DNA of 60,283 bases from an uncultured Akkermansia sp. (GCA_947624205.1 CANQJI010000004.1:1-60283); one strand, 5' to 3'. Shown: positions 43,397 through 51,726, numbered from the stretch's first letter. A program made the numbers and translations. Notes: generated from the sequence alone by a model not told the origin.

Positions 43397-44023
43397 ATGA
43401 ATCTGCCCAATAGGATCACGGCAACTCGTTTGGGAACAGTGCTTGTATTTACCGTCGCCCTCGCTGTCGGTGACGTGCCAGCAAGCGCGGAAATAGAAGC
43501 TGCGCAACCGGGTGCCTGGTTCTCTCCTCTTTCTGTTGCTGCATGCGTTGCACTCTGGGCTTTTGTAATTGGTGCAATCAGTGATTTTTTTGACGGACAT
43601 CTGGCTCGAAAATACGGGTTGGTGACCAACCTCGGCAAACTCCTCGATCCGCTTGCAGATAAAATCTTGGTATGCGCTGCTTTCGTGTATTTGAGTGCGG
43701 TTGAAATGTGTCCATTCTGGGTGACGGTTCTGATTCTATTCAGGGAATTCTGGGTAACGGGGCTGCGCCAACTGGCAGCTCTACGAGGAGAAGCGTTGGC
43801 AGCTGATCGCTCTGGCAAGTGGAAAACCGGACTGCAGCTCGGCTTCTGCATTGCATGTCTGTTTCATCTGGCGTACGGTGGAAATGCTCCCCAACCATTG
43901 CGTTGGCTTTCCATCGGCACCGGCGGCGAGTGGTGCCGCGGTGTTTTTTTATGGGGAAGCGTGCTGCTCACTGTCGGCAGTGGCGTGCACTACGCCTTGC
44001 GCGGACGTCACCTTCTGAAGTGA
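43397..44023 (+). CDS. pgsA: CDP-diacylglycerol-glycerol-3-phosphate 3-phosphatidyltransferase
   Basis: A 208-residue membrane enzyme that makes phosphatidylglycerol phosphate from CDP-diacylglycerol. The CDP-alcohol phosphotransferase motif is complete: SDFFDGHLARKYGLVTNLGK followed by LLDPLADK (DGxxAR...GxxxDxxxD, about residues 64-86). About five TM segments are present. The N-terminal MNLPNRITATRLG is characteristic. It uses the product of CdsA encoded at 39404. Confidence 0.93.
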   Translation: MNLPNRITATRLGTVLVFTVALAVGDVPASAEIEAAQPGAWFSPLSVAACVALWAFVIGAISDFFDGHLARKYGLVTNLGKLLDPLADKILVCAAFVYLSAVEMCPFWVTVLILFREFWVTGLRQLAALRGEALAADRSGKWKTGLQLGFCIACLFHLAYGGNAPQPLRWLSIGTGGEWCRGVFLWGSVLLTVGSGVHYALRGRHLLK

Positions 44024-44079
44024 TCTCTACACCTCGCTAACCTTGCCGTGGCATGCGAAAATGGTCGCGGAATTCGCTC

Positions 44080-44108
44080 TTGTCAATGCGTGACCGGGAG
44101 AGTATAAT
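44080..44108 (+). promoter_or_regulatory. Promoter of the deacetylase-cobA/hemD-hemA operon
   Basis: TTGTCA (44080-44085), a 17-nt spacer and a perfect TATAAT (44103-44108). The -10 box ends 14 nt before the ATG at 44123. Confidence 0.75.
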
Positions 44109-44122
44109 GAGCCGTGTTTGTT

Positions 44123-45334
44123 ATGAAGGGTACTCAATTTTTCATACCGCTCATGATGGTCGCGCTTGCGGCGTGCACGCAAGCGAGGAAGGGAACCAGG
44201 CAGGAAATACCGGCAAAAGATGAACAACCTCCTGTCCAACAGGTAGCGCCTCCCCATCAGGCCGCAGCAAATGCGCAACCTCAAAAGAACGATGCCGCGA
44301 CAAAGCAGAATGAGCCGCCAACAGTGGCACCCCAGCCGGCGTTTGTGCCGAAAGTACCGGGAGCCCGCATCGCGCGTGTGAGCGTGCCGGGCAAGTATGT
44401 AGCGCTCACCTTCGACGATGGACCGAGCGCAGCGTACACGCCGAAAGTGCTGGATATTCTACGGAGGCATGGAGCCAAAGCCACTTTCTTTGTCTTGGGC
44501 GAAAACGCTGCTCGCAACAAAGGAATCCTGGCTCGTGCCGCAGCAGAAGGTCACGAGATCGGTTCGCACACGTGGAGTCACATTAAGCTCACCGGCAAAA
44601 GCCGCGACACGATCATCTCTGAAATGAATCGTACCTCCGATGTGGTGCAGCAGGCAACGGGGCGACGCCCGAGTGTCATGCGTCCGCCATACGGCGCCAC
44701 AAACAAAGCCGTAACGAGTTTTATGATGCAGCAGTACGGCATGCCCTCCATCCTCTGGGATGTCGATACGGTAGACTGGAAGCACCCGGGAGTGGGTGTT
44801 GTGATTAATCGCGCGGTAAATGGTGCACGCAATGGATCTATTATTCTGCTTCATGATATTCATGGCAGCACCCTGGCAGCTGTGGAAGGAGTTGTGAAAG
44901 GTCTGCAAGCGCGTGGGTTCAAACTCGTGACCGTGTCAGAGCTTGTTCGCTTAGGACGCGATGCGGCAGGAGCCTCCGCACCGGCAGAAACGATGATGGC
45001 AAACACGCCGCCTCCCACGGATGGCGGCGCGGAACCCGAACCATCGCAACCGGTCCGTCCGGAGTCACCTTCCCCTCAGCCTGCAGAACCGTCGCAACCG
45101 GAATCTCCCGCTGCTCCGGAGGGACAAACCGGCGTAGTAACTGCACCCGTGGAGCCGACTGCTCCGGAATGCTCGCCGGTACCGGAGCCGATGAAAGACA
45201 ACGCCCAACTGACTACTGATCCGCAACAGGGGACGCCGACGGTTTCCTCACCCCAAACCGCTACCCCTGAAATGACAAAAGCCGCTGCTCATCAACAAGA
45301 CAATCTTCCTCCTCAAGGGCAGCGGGCTATATGA
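44123..45334 (+). CDS. Polysaccharide deacetylase lipoprotein (NodB domain)
   Basis: A 403-residue predicted lipoprotein: MKGTQFFIPLMMVALAAC ends in a lipobox. A Pro/Gln-rich linker precedes a carbohydrate esterase 4 domain (about 85-275). That domain has TFDDGPS (catalytic base and metal Asp), SHTWSH (metal His pair), RPPYGATN and LLHDIHGST, all intact. It likely N-deacetylates a glycan such as peptidoglycan. The last 120 residues are low-complexity, rich in Pro, Glu, Thr and Ser. An upstream GTG at 44114 would lie too close to the TATAAT box. It overlaps cobA/hemD by 4 nt. Confidence 0.88.
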   Translation: MKGTQFFIPLMMVALAACTQARKGTRQEIPAKDEQPPVQQVAPPHQAAANAQPQKNDAATKQNEPPTVAPQPAFVPKVPGARIARVSVPGKYVALTFDDGPSAAYTPKVLDILRRHGAKATFFVLGENAARNKGILARAAAEGHEIGSHTWSHIKLTGKSRDTIISEMNRTSDVVQQATGRRPSVMRPPYGATNKAVTSFMMQQYGMPSILWDVDTVDWKHPGVGVVINRAVNGARNGSIILLHDIHGSTLAAVEGVVKGLQARGFKLVTVSELVRLGRDAAGASAPAETMMANTPPPTDGGAEPEPSQPVRPESPSPQPAEPSQPESPAAPEGQTGVVTAPVEPTAPECSPVPEPMKDNAQLTTDPQQGTPTVSSPQTATPEMTKAAAHQQDNLPPQGQRAI

Positions 45335-46854
45335 GCAAGGAAAAAACAGCAGGGTGCGTATACCTCGTGGGTGCAGGTCCGGGTGATCCCGGTCTCATGA
45401 CAGTGCGCGGCATGGAGCTGCTCAAGCGCGCGGATTGCGTTGTGTACGATGCTCTCAGCCCGCTGCAAGTCCTCAGTTGCTGCAAAGAAGGCTGCGATTT
45501 GGTGGATGCCGGGAAACGCGGAGGAAACCATACTCTTTCTCAGGAGAAGATCAATGAACTGCTCGTAAAAAAAGCATGGGAACACCGATGTGTTGTGCGC
45601 TTGAAAGGGGGAGATCCCTTCGTATTTGGTCGTGGAGGAGAGGAAGCTCAAGCTTTGCAAAAAGCTGGAATCCCCTTTGAAATCGTGCCGGGCGTCAGCT
45701 CGGCATTGGCCGGTCCTGCCTATGCAGGCATCCCGGTGACTCATCGATCGGTAGCCTCCCAGCTGACATTGGTCACAGGTCACGAGATGGATGGCAAAAA
45801 TGCTGCAGCAGTGCAAATGGATGCACTGGCTTCTGCTCCGGGCACCAAGGTGATACTCATGGGCATGGAAAATCTGCGCGAATTGATGAACCAATTGCAG
45901 CAGGAAGGTCAAGCTCCTGAAACTCCGGCAGCCGTCATCCAATGGGCAACTACGGCTCGTCAGCGCTGTGTCCGTGGTACCGTCTCCACTATCGCAGACG
46001 CCGTTGCCCAGGCTGGAATTGGCTCCCCTGCACTCATCGTCATCGGCGATGTGGTAGATTTGGCAGAAGAACTCAGTTGGCGCGACCGCCTTCCATTGGC
46101 CGGACGCCGTATCATCGTGACTCGCTCCCGCGAACAAGCCGGGCGCCTCTCGCAACTGCTCAGTGAGCTGGGTGCTGAGGTCATATCCCTGCCGACGTTG
46201 CGCATTGTTCCGCCGGCAGATAAACGCGCATTCGCCGAGGCAGTGGTCAACGCGCGACACCACGATTGGATCGTGTTCTCCAGCCCGAATGGTGTTCAGA
46301 AATTCTTTGACGCCTTCTTTTCCGTGTACGAAGATTTGAGGGAACTGGGCGGTTCACGCATTGCGGCTCTGGGTCCCGGAACTGCTGCAGAGTTACGCAA
46401 ACACGGTCTCATGGTGGACGTCATGCCAAAGGAAGCTATTGCAGAAAAACTCATTGAAGAGTTCGACCGCAGGGAGGACGATTTTGGTGGGCTGGAGCAC
46501 TGTTCTGTCCTCTGGGTACATGCGCAGCAGGCTCGTCGAATTATCTTCGATGAGTTGACCAAACGCAAGGCAATCGTGGATGAATGTATTGCTTATGATG
46601 TAAAGCCTGCCGACTCCTCCCTCGCCACGCGCATCCTGGAGAACGGAGCAGATCTCATCACCTTCACCAGTTCCAGCACTGTCCGGCACTTCGTAGCCAT
46701 GAATCTCCATCTACCGGAGAATTGTCGGGTAGTCAGTATGGGACCCGTAACCGGACGCGCCTTGCAGGAGGCCGGAATCCGCGTCGATCTTGAGGTCCCC
46801 CTGCATACCATTGAAAATATGGTAGAAACAATCTGCCGCGCAGAGAAAAAATAA
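45331..46854 (+). CDS. CobA-HemD fusion: uroporphyrinogen-III C-methyltransferase / synthase
   Basis: A 507-residue bifunctional tetrapyrrole enzyme. Residues 1-250 are the SUMT domain, with VYLVGAGPGDPGLMTVRG, VVRLKGGDPFVFGRGGEE and VPGVSSALAGPAYAGIPVTH, which methylates uroporphyrinogen III towards sirohaem or cobalamin. Residues about 258-507 are the HemD domain (GRRIIVTRSREQAGRLSQLL, DWIVFSSPNGVQKFF, ITFTSSSTVRHF), which closes the ring to uroporphyrinogen III. Such fusions are known in several phyla. It is coupled by overlap to the deacetylase gene before it and to hemA after it. Confidence 0.93.
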   Translation: MSKEKTAGCVYLVGAGPGDPGLMTVRGMELLKRADCVVYDALSPLQVLSCCKEGCDLVDAGKRGGNHTLSQEKINELLVKKAWEHRCVVRLKGGDPFVFGRGGEEAQALQKAGIPFEIVPGVSSALAGPAYAGIPVTHRSVASQLTLVTGHEMDGKNAAAVQMDALASAPGTKVILMGMENLRELMNQLQQEGQAPETPAAVIQWATTARQRCVRGTVSTIADAVAQAGIGSPALIVIGDVVDLAEELSWRDRLPLAGRRIIVTRSREQAGRLSQLLSELGAEVISLPTLRIVPPADKRAFAEAVVNARHHDWIVFSSPNGVQKFFDAFFSVYEDLRELGGSRIAALGPGTAAELRKHGLMVDVMPKEAIAEKLIEEFDRREDDFGGLEHCSVLWVHAQQARRIIFDELTKRKAIVDECIAYDVKPADSSLATRILENGADLITFTSSSTVRHFVAMNLHLPENCRVVSMGPVTGRALQEAGIRVDLEVPLHTIENMVETICRAEKK

Positions 46855-48047
46855 TGGACTCAGGAGAACAGATATTCTGCTGTTTGGGCATCAACTACCG
46901 CACATCACCTGTGGCGGCGCGAGAGCAGTTCGTCGTTCCACAACGTTTTCTGACTGATGTCCTGGGGCGCCTCAGTCGCATCCCGGGCATGGATGGTTGT
47001 GTGCTGCTTTCCACCTGCAACCGCACGGAAATCTACTTCGAGAGCCGACAGCCAAAAACAGTTGCGGACAACATTCTCTCTATCATTGCAGGCGACTCAG
47101 CTGAGATTTACCGCAACAATTTTTACACGCACGCCGATGAAGATGCTCTGCTGCACCTTGCTCTCGTTGCCTCCGGTCTGGATTCCATGGTCATCGGAGA
47201 AACGGAGATTTTCGGCCAAATCAAGGATGCCTACCGCGCGGCACGGGCGTGCAATACCGCCTCAAGCTCCCTTCACCGTATCTTCCAGCGCTCCTTTTCC
47301 ATCGCAAAGAAAGTTCGTAGCAATATCCCTCTCACCATCGGCCCCACTTCTGTCGGTGCAGCCGCTGTTTATCTGGCTCAGCAAGTTCTCGGAGATCTCT
47401 CCGGCTCCAGCGTGCTTGTCGTAGGCGCAGGAGAGGTGGCACGTTCCACGGCTCAAAGCCTCGTTTCCCGTGGGGCAAAAAGCATCTTCGTCGCCAATCG
47501 TTCATACGACCGCGCTGTAGATCTGGCCGAACGTGTCGGAGGCAGTGTCATCCGTTTCTCGGAGTGGATTCCCTATCTTGAGAACATTGATATCGTCATT
47601 GTCTCCACCGCTGCTCCGGTATATGTTGTCAGCGCCCCGGTGATTCGGCAGGCTTGCTCTGTTCGCCGGGGCAAAAAACTCTTCCTCATAGATCTTTCCG
47701 TGCCGCGAAATATCGATCCCGCCGTCAGTGCTATTGACGGGGTCGTTCTGTATGATATCGACGCTATGCACAACATGACGGAAACCGCCCTGCAAAACAG
47801 AAGGAATGTTGTGCAACAAGCCGAGACTCTCATCACTGCCTGGATTGCAGAGGAAGGACCCAAACTGCTGCGCCGGCACGCCACCGATTTCTGCTCGCAA
47901 AACTCTGAACGAAAAGGTCTGCTTGTCCCGTCTTGGAATCAAAAAATCCGGGCAGAACAAAAAAAAGCACAATTTCTTTCAACGGAGGCTAACAGGACGG
48001 AGTCTATACGGCAGCTGTATCATCAACAGGCAACCTTCTTCCCATGA
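46854..48047 (+). CDS. hemA: Glutamyl-tRNA reductase
   Basis: A 397-residue enzyme committing glutamyl-tRNA to tetrapyrrole synthesis. The catalytic Cys55 lies in LLSTCNRTEIYF. GLDSMVIGETEIFGQIKDAY and the NADPH-binding VLVVGAGEVARSTAQSLVSR (about 185-205) are intact, as is DLSVPRNIDP. The C-terminal dimerisation helix is shortened and Lys/Gln-rich. It shares one base with the cobA/hemD stop, placing haem precursor steps in one operon. Confidence 0.94.
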   Translation: MDSGEQIFCCLGINYRTSPVAAREQFVVPQRFLTDVLGRLSRIPGMDGCVLLSTCNRTEIYFESRQPKTVADNILSIIAGDSAEIYRNNFYTHADEDALLHLALVASGLDSMVIGETEIFGQIKDAYRAARACNTASSSLHRIFQRSFSIAKKVRSNIPLTIGPTSVGAAAVYLAQQVLGDLSGSSVLVVGAGEVARSTAQSLVSRGAKSIFVANRSYDRAVDLAERVGGSVIRFSEWIPYLENIDIVIVSTAAPVYVVSAPVIRQACSVRRGKKLFLIDLSVPRNIDPAVSAIDGVVLYDIDAMHNMTETALQNRRNVVQQAETLITAWIAEEGPKLLRRHATDFCSQNSERKGLLVPSWNQKIRAEQKKAQFLSTEANRTESIRQLYHQQATFFP

Positions 48048-48607
48048 AGAAACATCTTTCACAGGCCGGGCAGGAAAACGATCCGTATGAACTTCGCTCC
48101 CTTCTGAAGATCATGCTCATAGAGGCTACCCCCGAAGCCAGTTTTGAAGAGAGATTCCTATACGATTTCCGCGATCGCGTCGTCCGCGAAGCCGTCTGTC
48201 GGAGTACTCATTCTCTGATATGGGAGCAGCTCATGATGCTCGCGGACAGCATCGGCATTCGTCGCATTGTACTCGGTGCCTCCACCTTCAGTCTCGGCGC
48301 CCTCTGTGCGGGTATGTGGGTTTGGCAGCAAAGCGCTGCTCCTGCCCGCGCTCTGGCTACTACATCTCCCTGCGCTCTTGAAGAAAGCGCCCGTTTCCTC
48401 CGGCCCGGTGATGCCCAGGGCGTCGCCGGTACAACCGTGCGACGTGTCGGTTCACGTAAGCGTTCCACGACTTTCTTTACTCCTCTCGCTGAAGAAGAAG
48501 ACTCCATCTCCCTGACTGATGAATGGAACGATACTTCCTCCTCCCCTGATAGATTCTCCGGACATCTCTATGCGGAGAGCGGCAACACCCCACGGCTGAG
48601 ATTCTGA
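48044..48607 (+). CDS. Hypothetical protein with one membrane segment
   Basis: A 187-residue protein overlapping the end of hemA by 4 nt (ATGA). The N-terminal 80 residues are a soluble helical region (YELRSLLKIMLIEATPEASF, FLYDFRDRVVREAV). A single hydrophobic segment (about 84-105, VLGASTFSLGALCAGMWVWQ) is followed by a Ser/Thr/Arg-rich tail. The layout, a short cytosolic domain plus one TM plus an exported tail, resembles small anti-sigma or envelope accessory proteins, but no family is recognised. Confidence 0.55.
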   Translation: MKKHLSQAGQENDPYELRSLLKIMLIEATPEASFEERFLYDFRDRVVREAVCRSTHSLIWEQLMMLADSIGIRRIVLGASTFSLGALCAGMWVWQQSAAPARALATTSPCALEESARFLRPGDAQGVAGTTVRRVGSRKRSTTFFTPLAEEEDSISLTDEWNDTSSSPDRFSGHLYAESGNTPRLRF

Positions 48608-48673
48608 CCCGCCTCGTCCCTGCCGCGGATCACATCATGAAGGTTCCCGCAATCTTCCGTGTTCCCCCTCCAC

Positions 48674-48938
48674 GGTAAACGCATTTGGGAAGAGATTAAT
48701 CAACAGAGAAAATGCCTCCATTGACTGATATTATCGTCTATACGCATCATAAATCATGACGACAAGCGCTCTTCGCAAAATTCGCGCGCAAGCACACTCG
48801 CTCCCCAAATCGTAAATCGTACTTCGTACATAGGCGGCGTCAGCCGCCACACTCGCGCGCAAGCGCGGGAACTCCTCAAATCGTACATCGTACCTCGTAA
48901 ATCGTACATAGGCAAACGCATTTCCTAATGCGTTTGCC
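48674..48938 (+). repeat. Modular intergenic repeat, locus J
   Basis: A full copy. The left end GGTAAACGCATT (48674) and left module are followed by a degenerate GCAA hairpin and a heptamer tract. The hairpin GGCGGC-GTCA-GCCGCC (about 48833-48848), a second GCAA hairpin and a tract lead to the terminal hairpin 48911-48938. The left half is nearly identical to locus K, 1.2 kb away. Confidence 0.85.
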
Positions 48939-48981
48939 CCGTGCCTGAGTTGGCTTTCTTGCACTGATCGAGATTTTGCGC

Positions 48982-49010
48982 TTGCGTACCGTGCTTCTTT
49001 CCTGTACCAT
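48982..49010 (+). promoter_or_regulatory. Promoter of the tRNA-Met/Ile gene
   Basis: TTGCGT (48982-48987), a 17-nt spacer and TACCAT (49005-49010), six bases before the mature tRNA. Confidence 0.55.
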
Positions 49011-49016
49011 TCGCGT

Positions 49017-49089
49017 GGGGCTGTAGCTCAGCGGTTAGAGCAGAGGACTCATAATCCTTTGGTCGAGGGTTCGAACCCCTCCGGCCCTA
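49017..49089 (+). tRNA. tRNA with CAU anticodon (tRNA-Ile2 or elongator tRNA-Met)
   Basis: A 73-nt gene. The acceptor stem is GGGGCTG/CGGCCCT, the D-stem GCTC/GAGC, the anticodon arm GAGGA-CTCATAA-TCCTT and the T-arm GAGGG-TTCGAAC-CCCTC, with discriminator A. It is not initiator Met, because position 1 pairs with 72 and the three G-C pairs are absent from the anticodon stem. The body (GGTTAGAGCAG, ATAATC, TTTGGTCG) resembles E. coli ileX, so a lysidine-modified tRNA-Ile(CAU) is quite possible. Confidence 0.9.
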
Positions 49090-49097
49090 TTTCATTC

Positions 49098-49135
49098 ACC
49101 TCTTTAACAATCAATCGTTAAGGAGGTTATTTTTT
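49098..49135 (+). terminator. Rho-independent terminator of the CAU tRNA gene
   Basis: The stem ACCTCTTTAAC / GTTAAGGAGGT (one mismatch) with an 8-nt loop is followed by TATTTTTT. Confidence 0.8.
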
Positions 49136-49160
49136 ATGATTGCGCCACCATTACCACGTC

Positions 49161-49802
49161 ATGAACACGCATCCTCAATTGCACGATGGCTCGCTCTACC
49201 AATGCCTGGATGAAGAGCTCCTCAGTGTACAGAAAGCACATATGGAGCTCCTCTTCGATTTCAACCAAACGCGACCTGGTGAAACGCAAAAGCGCACAGA
49301 GCTTCTGAATAGGATGCTGGCGGGAATCGGCGAAGCCAGTTTCATTGAACCTCCTCTCTTCGCTAACTGGGGTGGGTGTTTTCTCCACCTTGGACATCAC
49401 GTGTACATCAATCATAATCTCTCGCTCGTGGATGATACGCACATCTATATCGGGGATTGCACAAAGCTTGGCCCCAATGTGATGATCTGCACAGCGGGTC
49501 ACCCCATTCTCCCGGAGTTACGCGGCCCCCGCCCTTACCAGTACAATATGCCGGTACGTATAGGCCGTAACTGTTGGATCGGTGCAGGCGCCTGCATCCT
49601 TCCCGGCGTCACTATTGGTGATTATTCTGTCATCGGCGCCGGCAGTGTCGTCACGAAAGATATTCCGGAGCGCACCGTGGCTGTTGGCAATCCCTGCCGC
49701 ATCCTACGCCCGATCACAGATCGCGACAAAGAATTCTATTTCAAGGACAAAAGAATTGACTGGAACTGCGTGAACAGTTGCTCAGCGGAAGAATCCCATT
49801 GA
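49161..49802 (+). CDS. Sugar O-acetyltransferase (LacA/Maa family), second copy
   Basis: A 213-residue hexapeptide-repeat acetyltransferase. The N-terminal helical Mac domain (YQCLDEELLSVQKAHMELLF) is followed by turns HHVYINHNLSLVDDTHIYIG, and CTAGHPI holds the catalytic His. IGRNCWIGAGACILPGVTIG, then DYSVIGAGSVVTKDIPER and AVGNPCRILR, complete the repeat region. It is closer to typical LacA/Maa than the copy at 18191, which has a longer N-domain. The ATG at 49161 avoids the tRNA terminator. Confidence 0.9.
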   Translation: MNTHPQLHDGSLYQCLDEELLSVQKAHMELLFDFNQTRPGETQKRTELLNRMLAGIGEASFIEPPLFANWGGCFLHLGHHVYINHNLSLVDDTHIYIGDCTKLGPNVMICTAGHPILPELRGPRPYQYNMPVRIGRNCWIGAGACILPGVTIGDYSVIGAGSVVTKDIPERTVAVGNPCRILRPITDRDKEFYFKDKRIDWNCVNSCSAEESH

Positions 49803-49876
49803 TTACCCTCTGCCTGCCGACCTTAGATTAGACCGCGGGAACGAATGCCCCGCAAATCGTTCACCTCTTGTTCCAC

Positions 49877-50341
49877 GGTAAACGCATTTGGGAAAAGATT
49901 AATCAACAGAGAAAATGCCTTTATTGACTGATATTATTTGTCTATACACATCATAAATCATGACGACAAGCGCCCTCCGCAAAATTCGCGCGCAAGCGCA
50001 CTCGCTCCCCAAATCGTAAATCGTACATCGAAAATCGTACTTCGTACATAGGCGCCGTCAGGCGCCTCCGCCGCCCCCGCTTTCTAACTATGTCCGTGCG
50101 TCGTTCCTCAATTCCGCTTCGCATCTGCTCTGCAAAATTCGCGCCGTACGGCGCGCGAACTCTCCAAATTGACTCACCGGCACCACACTGCCGGTTCGCC
50201 CCTGCCGGGGCAAAGGCTGCGCCTTTGTCCATCCGCACTTACCGCCCGCTGCGCGTGCGCCCTCAACGGGGCCGTCGTGCGTGTTGTACATCGAAAATCG
50301 TACTTCGTACATAGGCAAACGCATTTCCTAATGCGTTTGCC
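49877..50341 (+). repeat. Modular intergenic repeat, longest copy, locus K
   Basis: The left end GGTAAACGCATT (49877) and the left module are followed by a tract and the hairpin AGGCGCC-GTCA-GGCGCCT (about 50049-50066). The spacer CCGCTTTCTAACTATGTCCG, shared in part with loci A and B, then leads to the palindrome GCGCCGTACGGCGC. A unique stretch follows (about 50168-50270, containing two Cys/Pro/Gly-rich GC-rich blocks), then another tract and the terminal hairpin 50314-50341. Confidence 0.85.
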
Positions 50342-50410
50342 CCGGGCGGTTGTGTGATCTCTTTGCTTTCTCCGGCAGGGTGAGAAGCTGCCGGACGGAG
50401 GAAATACTTC

Positions 50411-51412
50411 TTAACCAATCAGTAGAGATTCCTCGCAGCAGCACACTCGTTCCATGGCGATGTAGCGCGTGCGCAGGAGCTCCGCCGAGCGGTGGCCCAT
50501 TTCCAGCTGAAGCTCGGCGTAATTGCGGAAGGTGGCCAGGTGGTGCGTGGCAAAGGTGTGCCGCAGAACATCCGGCTGCCAGTCGGTGAAGCCGGCTTCC
50601 CGGTGCAGGCGAGCCCAGAGACGCCGCCAGTTCGACGGACAAATCCGCTCGTCCTCGATGCGCCGGATGCGCTGCAGGATGCGTGCCAGCGGCGGGAAGA
50701 TGGTGACGTGTCGGGCGCCGCCAGTCTTGCTGTGGCGCGGGGCGATGCAGATGACGCCGGCGTCGAGTCGTACATCGCTCCAGCTCAGGCGTTCCACCTC
50801 ATTCGGGCGCACGCCCGCGTAGAGCATGATGGCTGTCGCGGCGAGGCAGGCGCCGCCCTCGAAGATCTCGGCGGTGTGCAAGAGTCGTCCTATTTCCTCT
50901 TTGTTCAGGATGCTGATGCGCTTTTCTTCAATGCGTTCCGGCTCCACCTTCCGCACCGGGTTCTCTGCGCACCAGCCCCGCTTGCACGCCGTGGAGAAGA
51001 CTCCACTGAGGATGAGTCTTGCATTGTTCCGCTGGCGCGGTGTGTCGAATGCTTCTCGGATGTAGTCGCGGCATTCCTCGGCGGAGATGCTGCGCATGCG
51101 GCGATTTGCCAGTTTTGTGCAGCGCTTCATGAACCGCTTCGTGATGCAACGGAAGTCGCTCAACGTTCGTTTCCGTCGATCTTTTCTCGCTTCCAGCGCT
51201 TCCTTCACGGCTCGGGCAAAGGTGACCGTCTTTTCGCGCCGTCGCAGTTCTTCCTCCCCTGCCGCGATGCACGCCATAGCGCGCTTCACGCGTCCCCTTC
51301 CTGCTTCCAGCGCGGCTTTCGCCACCAATGCTGCTTCCAGCACATCCACACCCGTCTGCCGCAGCACCTCTACCGCTGCCAGCTCCGTCGTTCTATTGGA
51401 TTTTGTTTTCAT
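50411..51412 (-). CDS. Tyrosine recombinase/integrase
   Basis: A 333-residue phage-type integrase. The N-terminal core-binding SAM-like domain (about 60-150) is followed by the catalytic domain. Its residues are R202 (GVRPNEVERLSW), K229 (HSKTGGARHV), R284 (DVLRHTFATH), H307 (EMGHRS) and the nucleophile Y317 (RTRYIAM). The first His of the HxxR box is Asp281. It should catalyse site-specific integration or excision, and it marks the start of an accessory region. It is preceded by a 14-bp inverted repeat pair at 51424-51602. Confidence 0.88.
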   Translation of the reverse strand: MKTKSNRTTELAAVEVLRQTGVDVLEAALVAKAALEAGRGRVKRAMACIAAGEEELRRREKTVTFARAVKEALEARKDRRKRTLSDFRCITKRFMKRCTKLANRRMRSISAEECRDYIREAFDTPRQRNNARLILSGVFSTACKRGWCAENPVRKVEPERIEEKRISILNKEEIGRLLHTAEIFEGGACLAATAIMLYAGVRPNEVERLSWSDVRLDAGVICIAPRHSKTGGARHVTIFPPLARILQRIRRIEDERICPSNWRRLWARLHREAGFTDWQPDVLRHTFATHHLATFRNYAELQLEMGHRSAELLRTRYIAMERVCCCEESLLIG

Positions 51413-51423
51413 AGTAGTACGTA

Positions 51424-51602
51424 TTTAGAATTCGTGTGCAAGTAAAAAGTATGGCAGGATAAAAAATTTTGCTAGACGTACATTTAAGACAAGTCCTTCC
51501 ATTAGGGAAAAGTTACGCCCAGAACAATATAACATCTAATCTGCAAAATTTGAACTAACTCATAATCAATAAAATGAATCTAAAATGGCACGAATTCTAA
51601 AT
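51424..51602. repeat. 14-bp inverted repeat pair upstream of the integrase
   Basis: ATTTAGAATTCGTG (51424-51437) and its exact reverse complement CACGAATTCTAAAT (51589-51602) are 151 bp apart in an AT-rich, gene-free stretch (51413-51726) beginning 11 bp before the integrase start codon. They may be recombinase arm sites, ends of the integrated element or operators. Confidence 0.5.
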
Positions 51603-51726
51603 CCGATAGACTGCTTTACGAAACTTGGAACATGTGGAGCCGAGATCGCTAGAGAGACAAGCATCAAGGATTGATTATCGGCGACACAGAACTAGGTTAT
51701 AATAGAAAACTCCATTAAGTACGCTT

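Noticed and set aside
49017..50411. tRNA (CAU) as the proven attachment site of the integrase island
   Set aside because: No duplicate of the tRNA 3' end was found in the window, and an acetyltransferase gene and a repeat separate it from the integrase.
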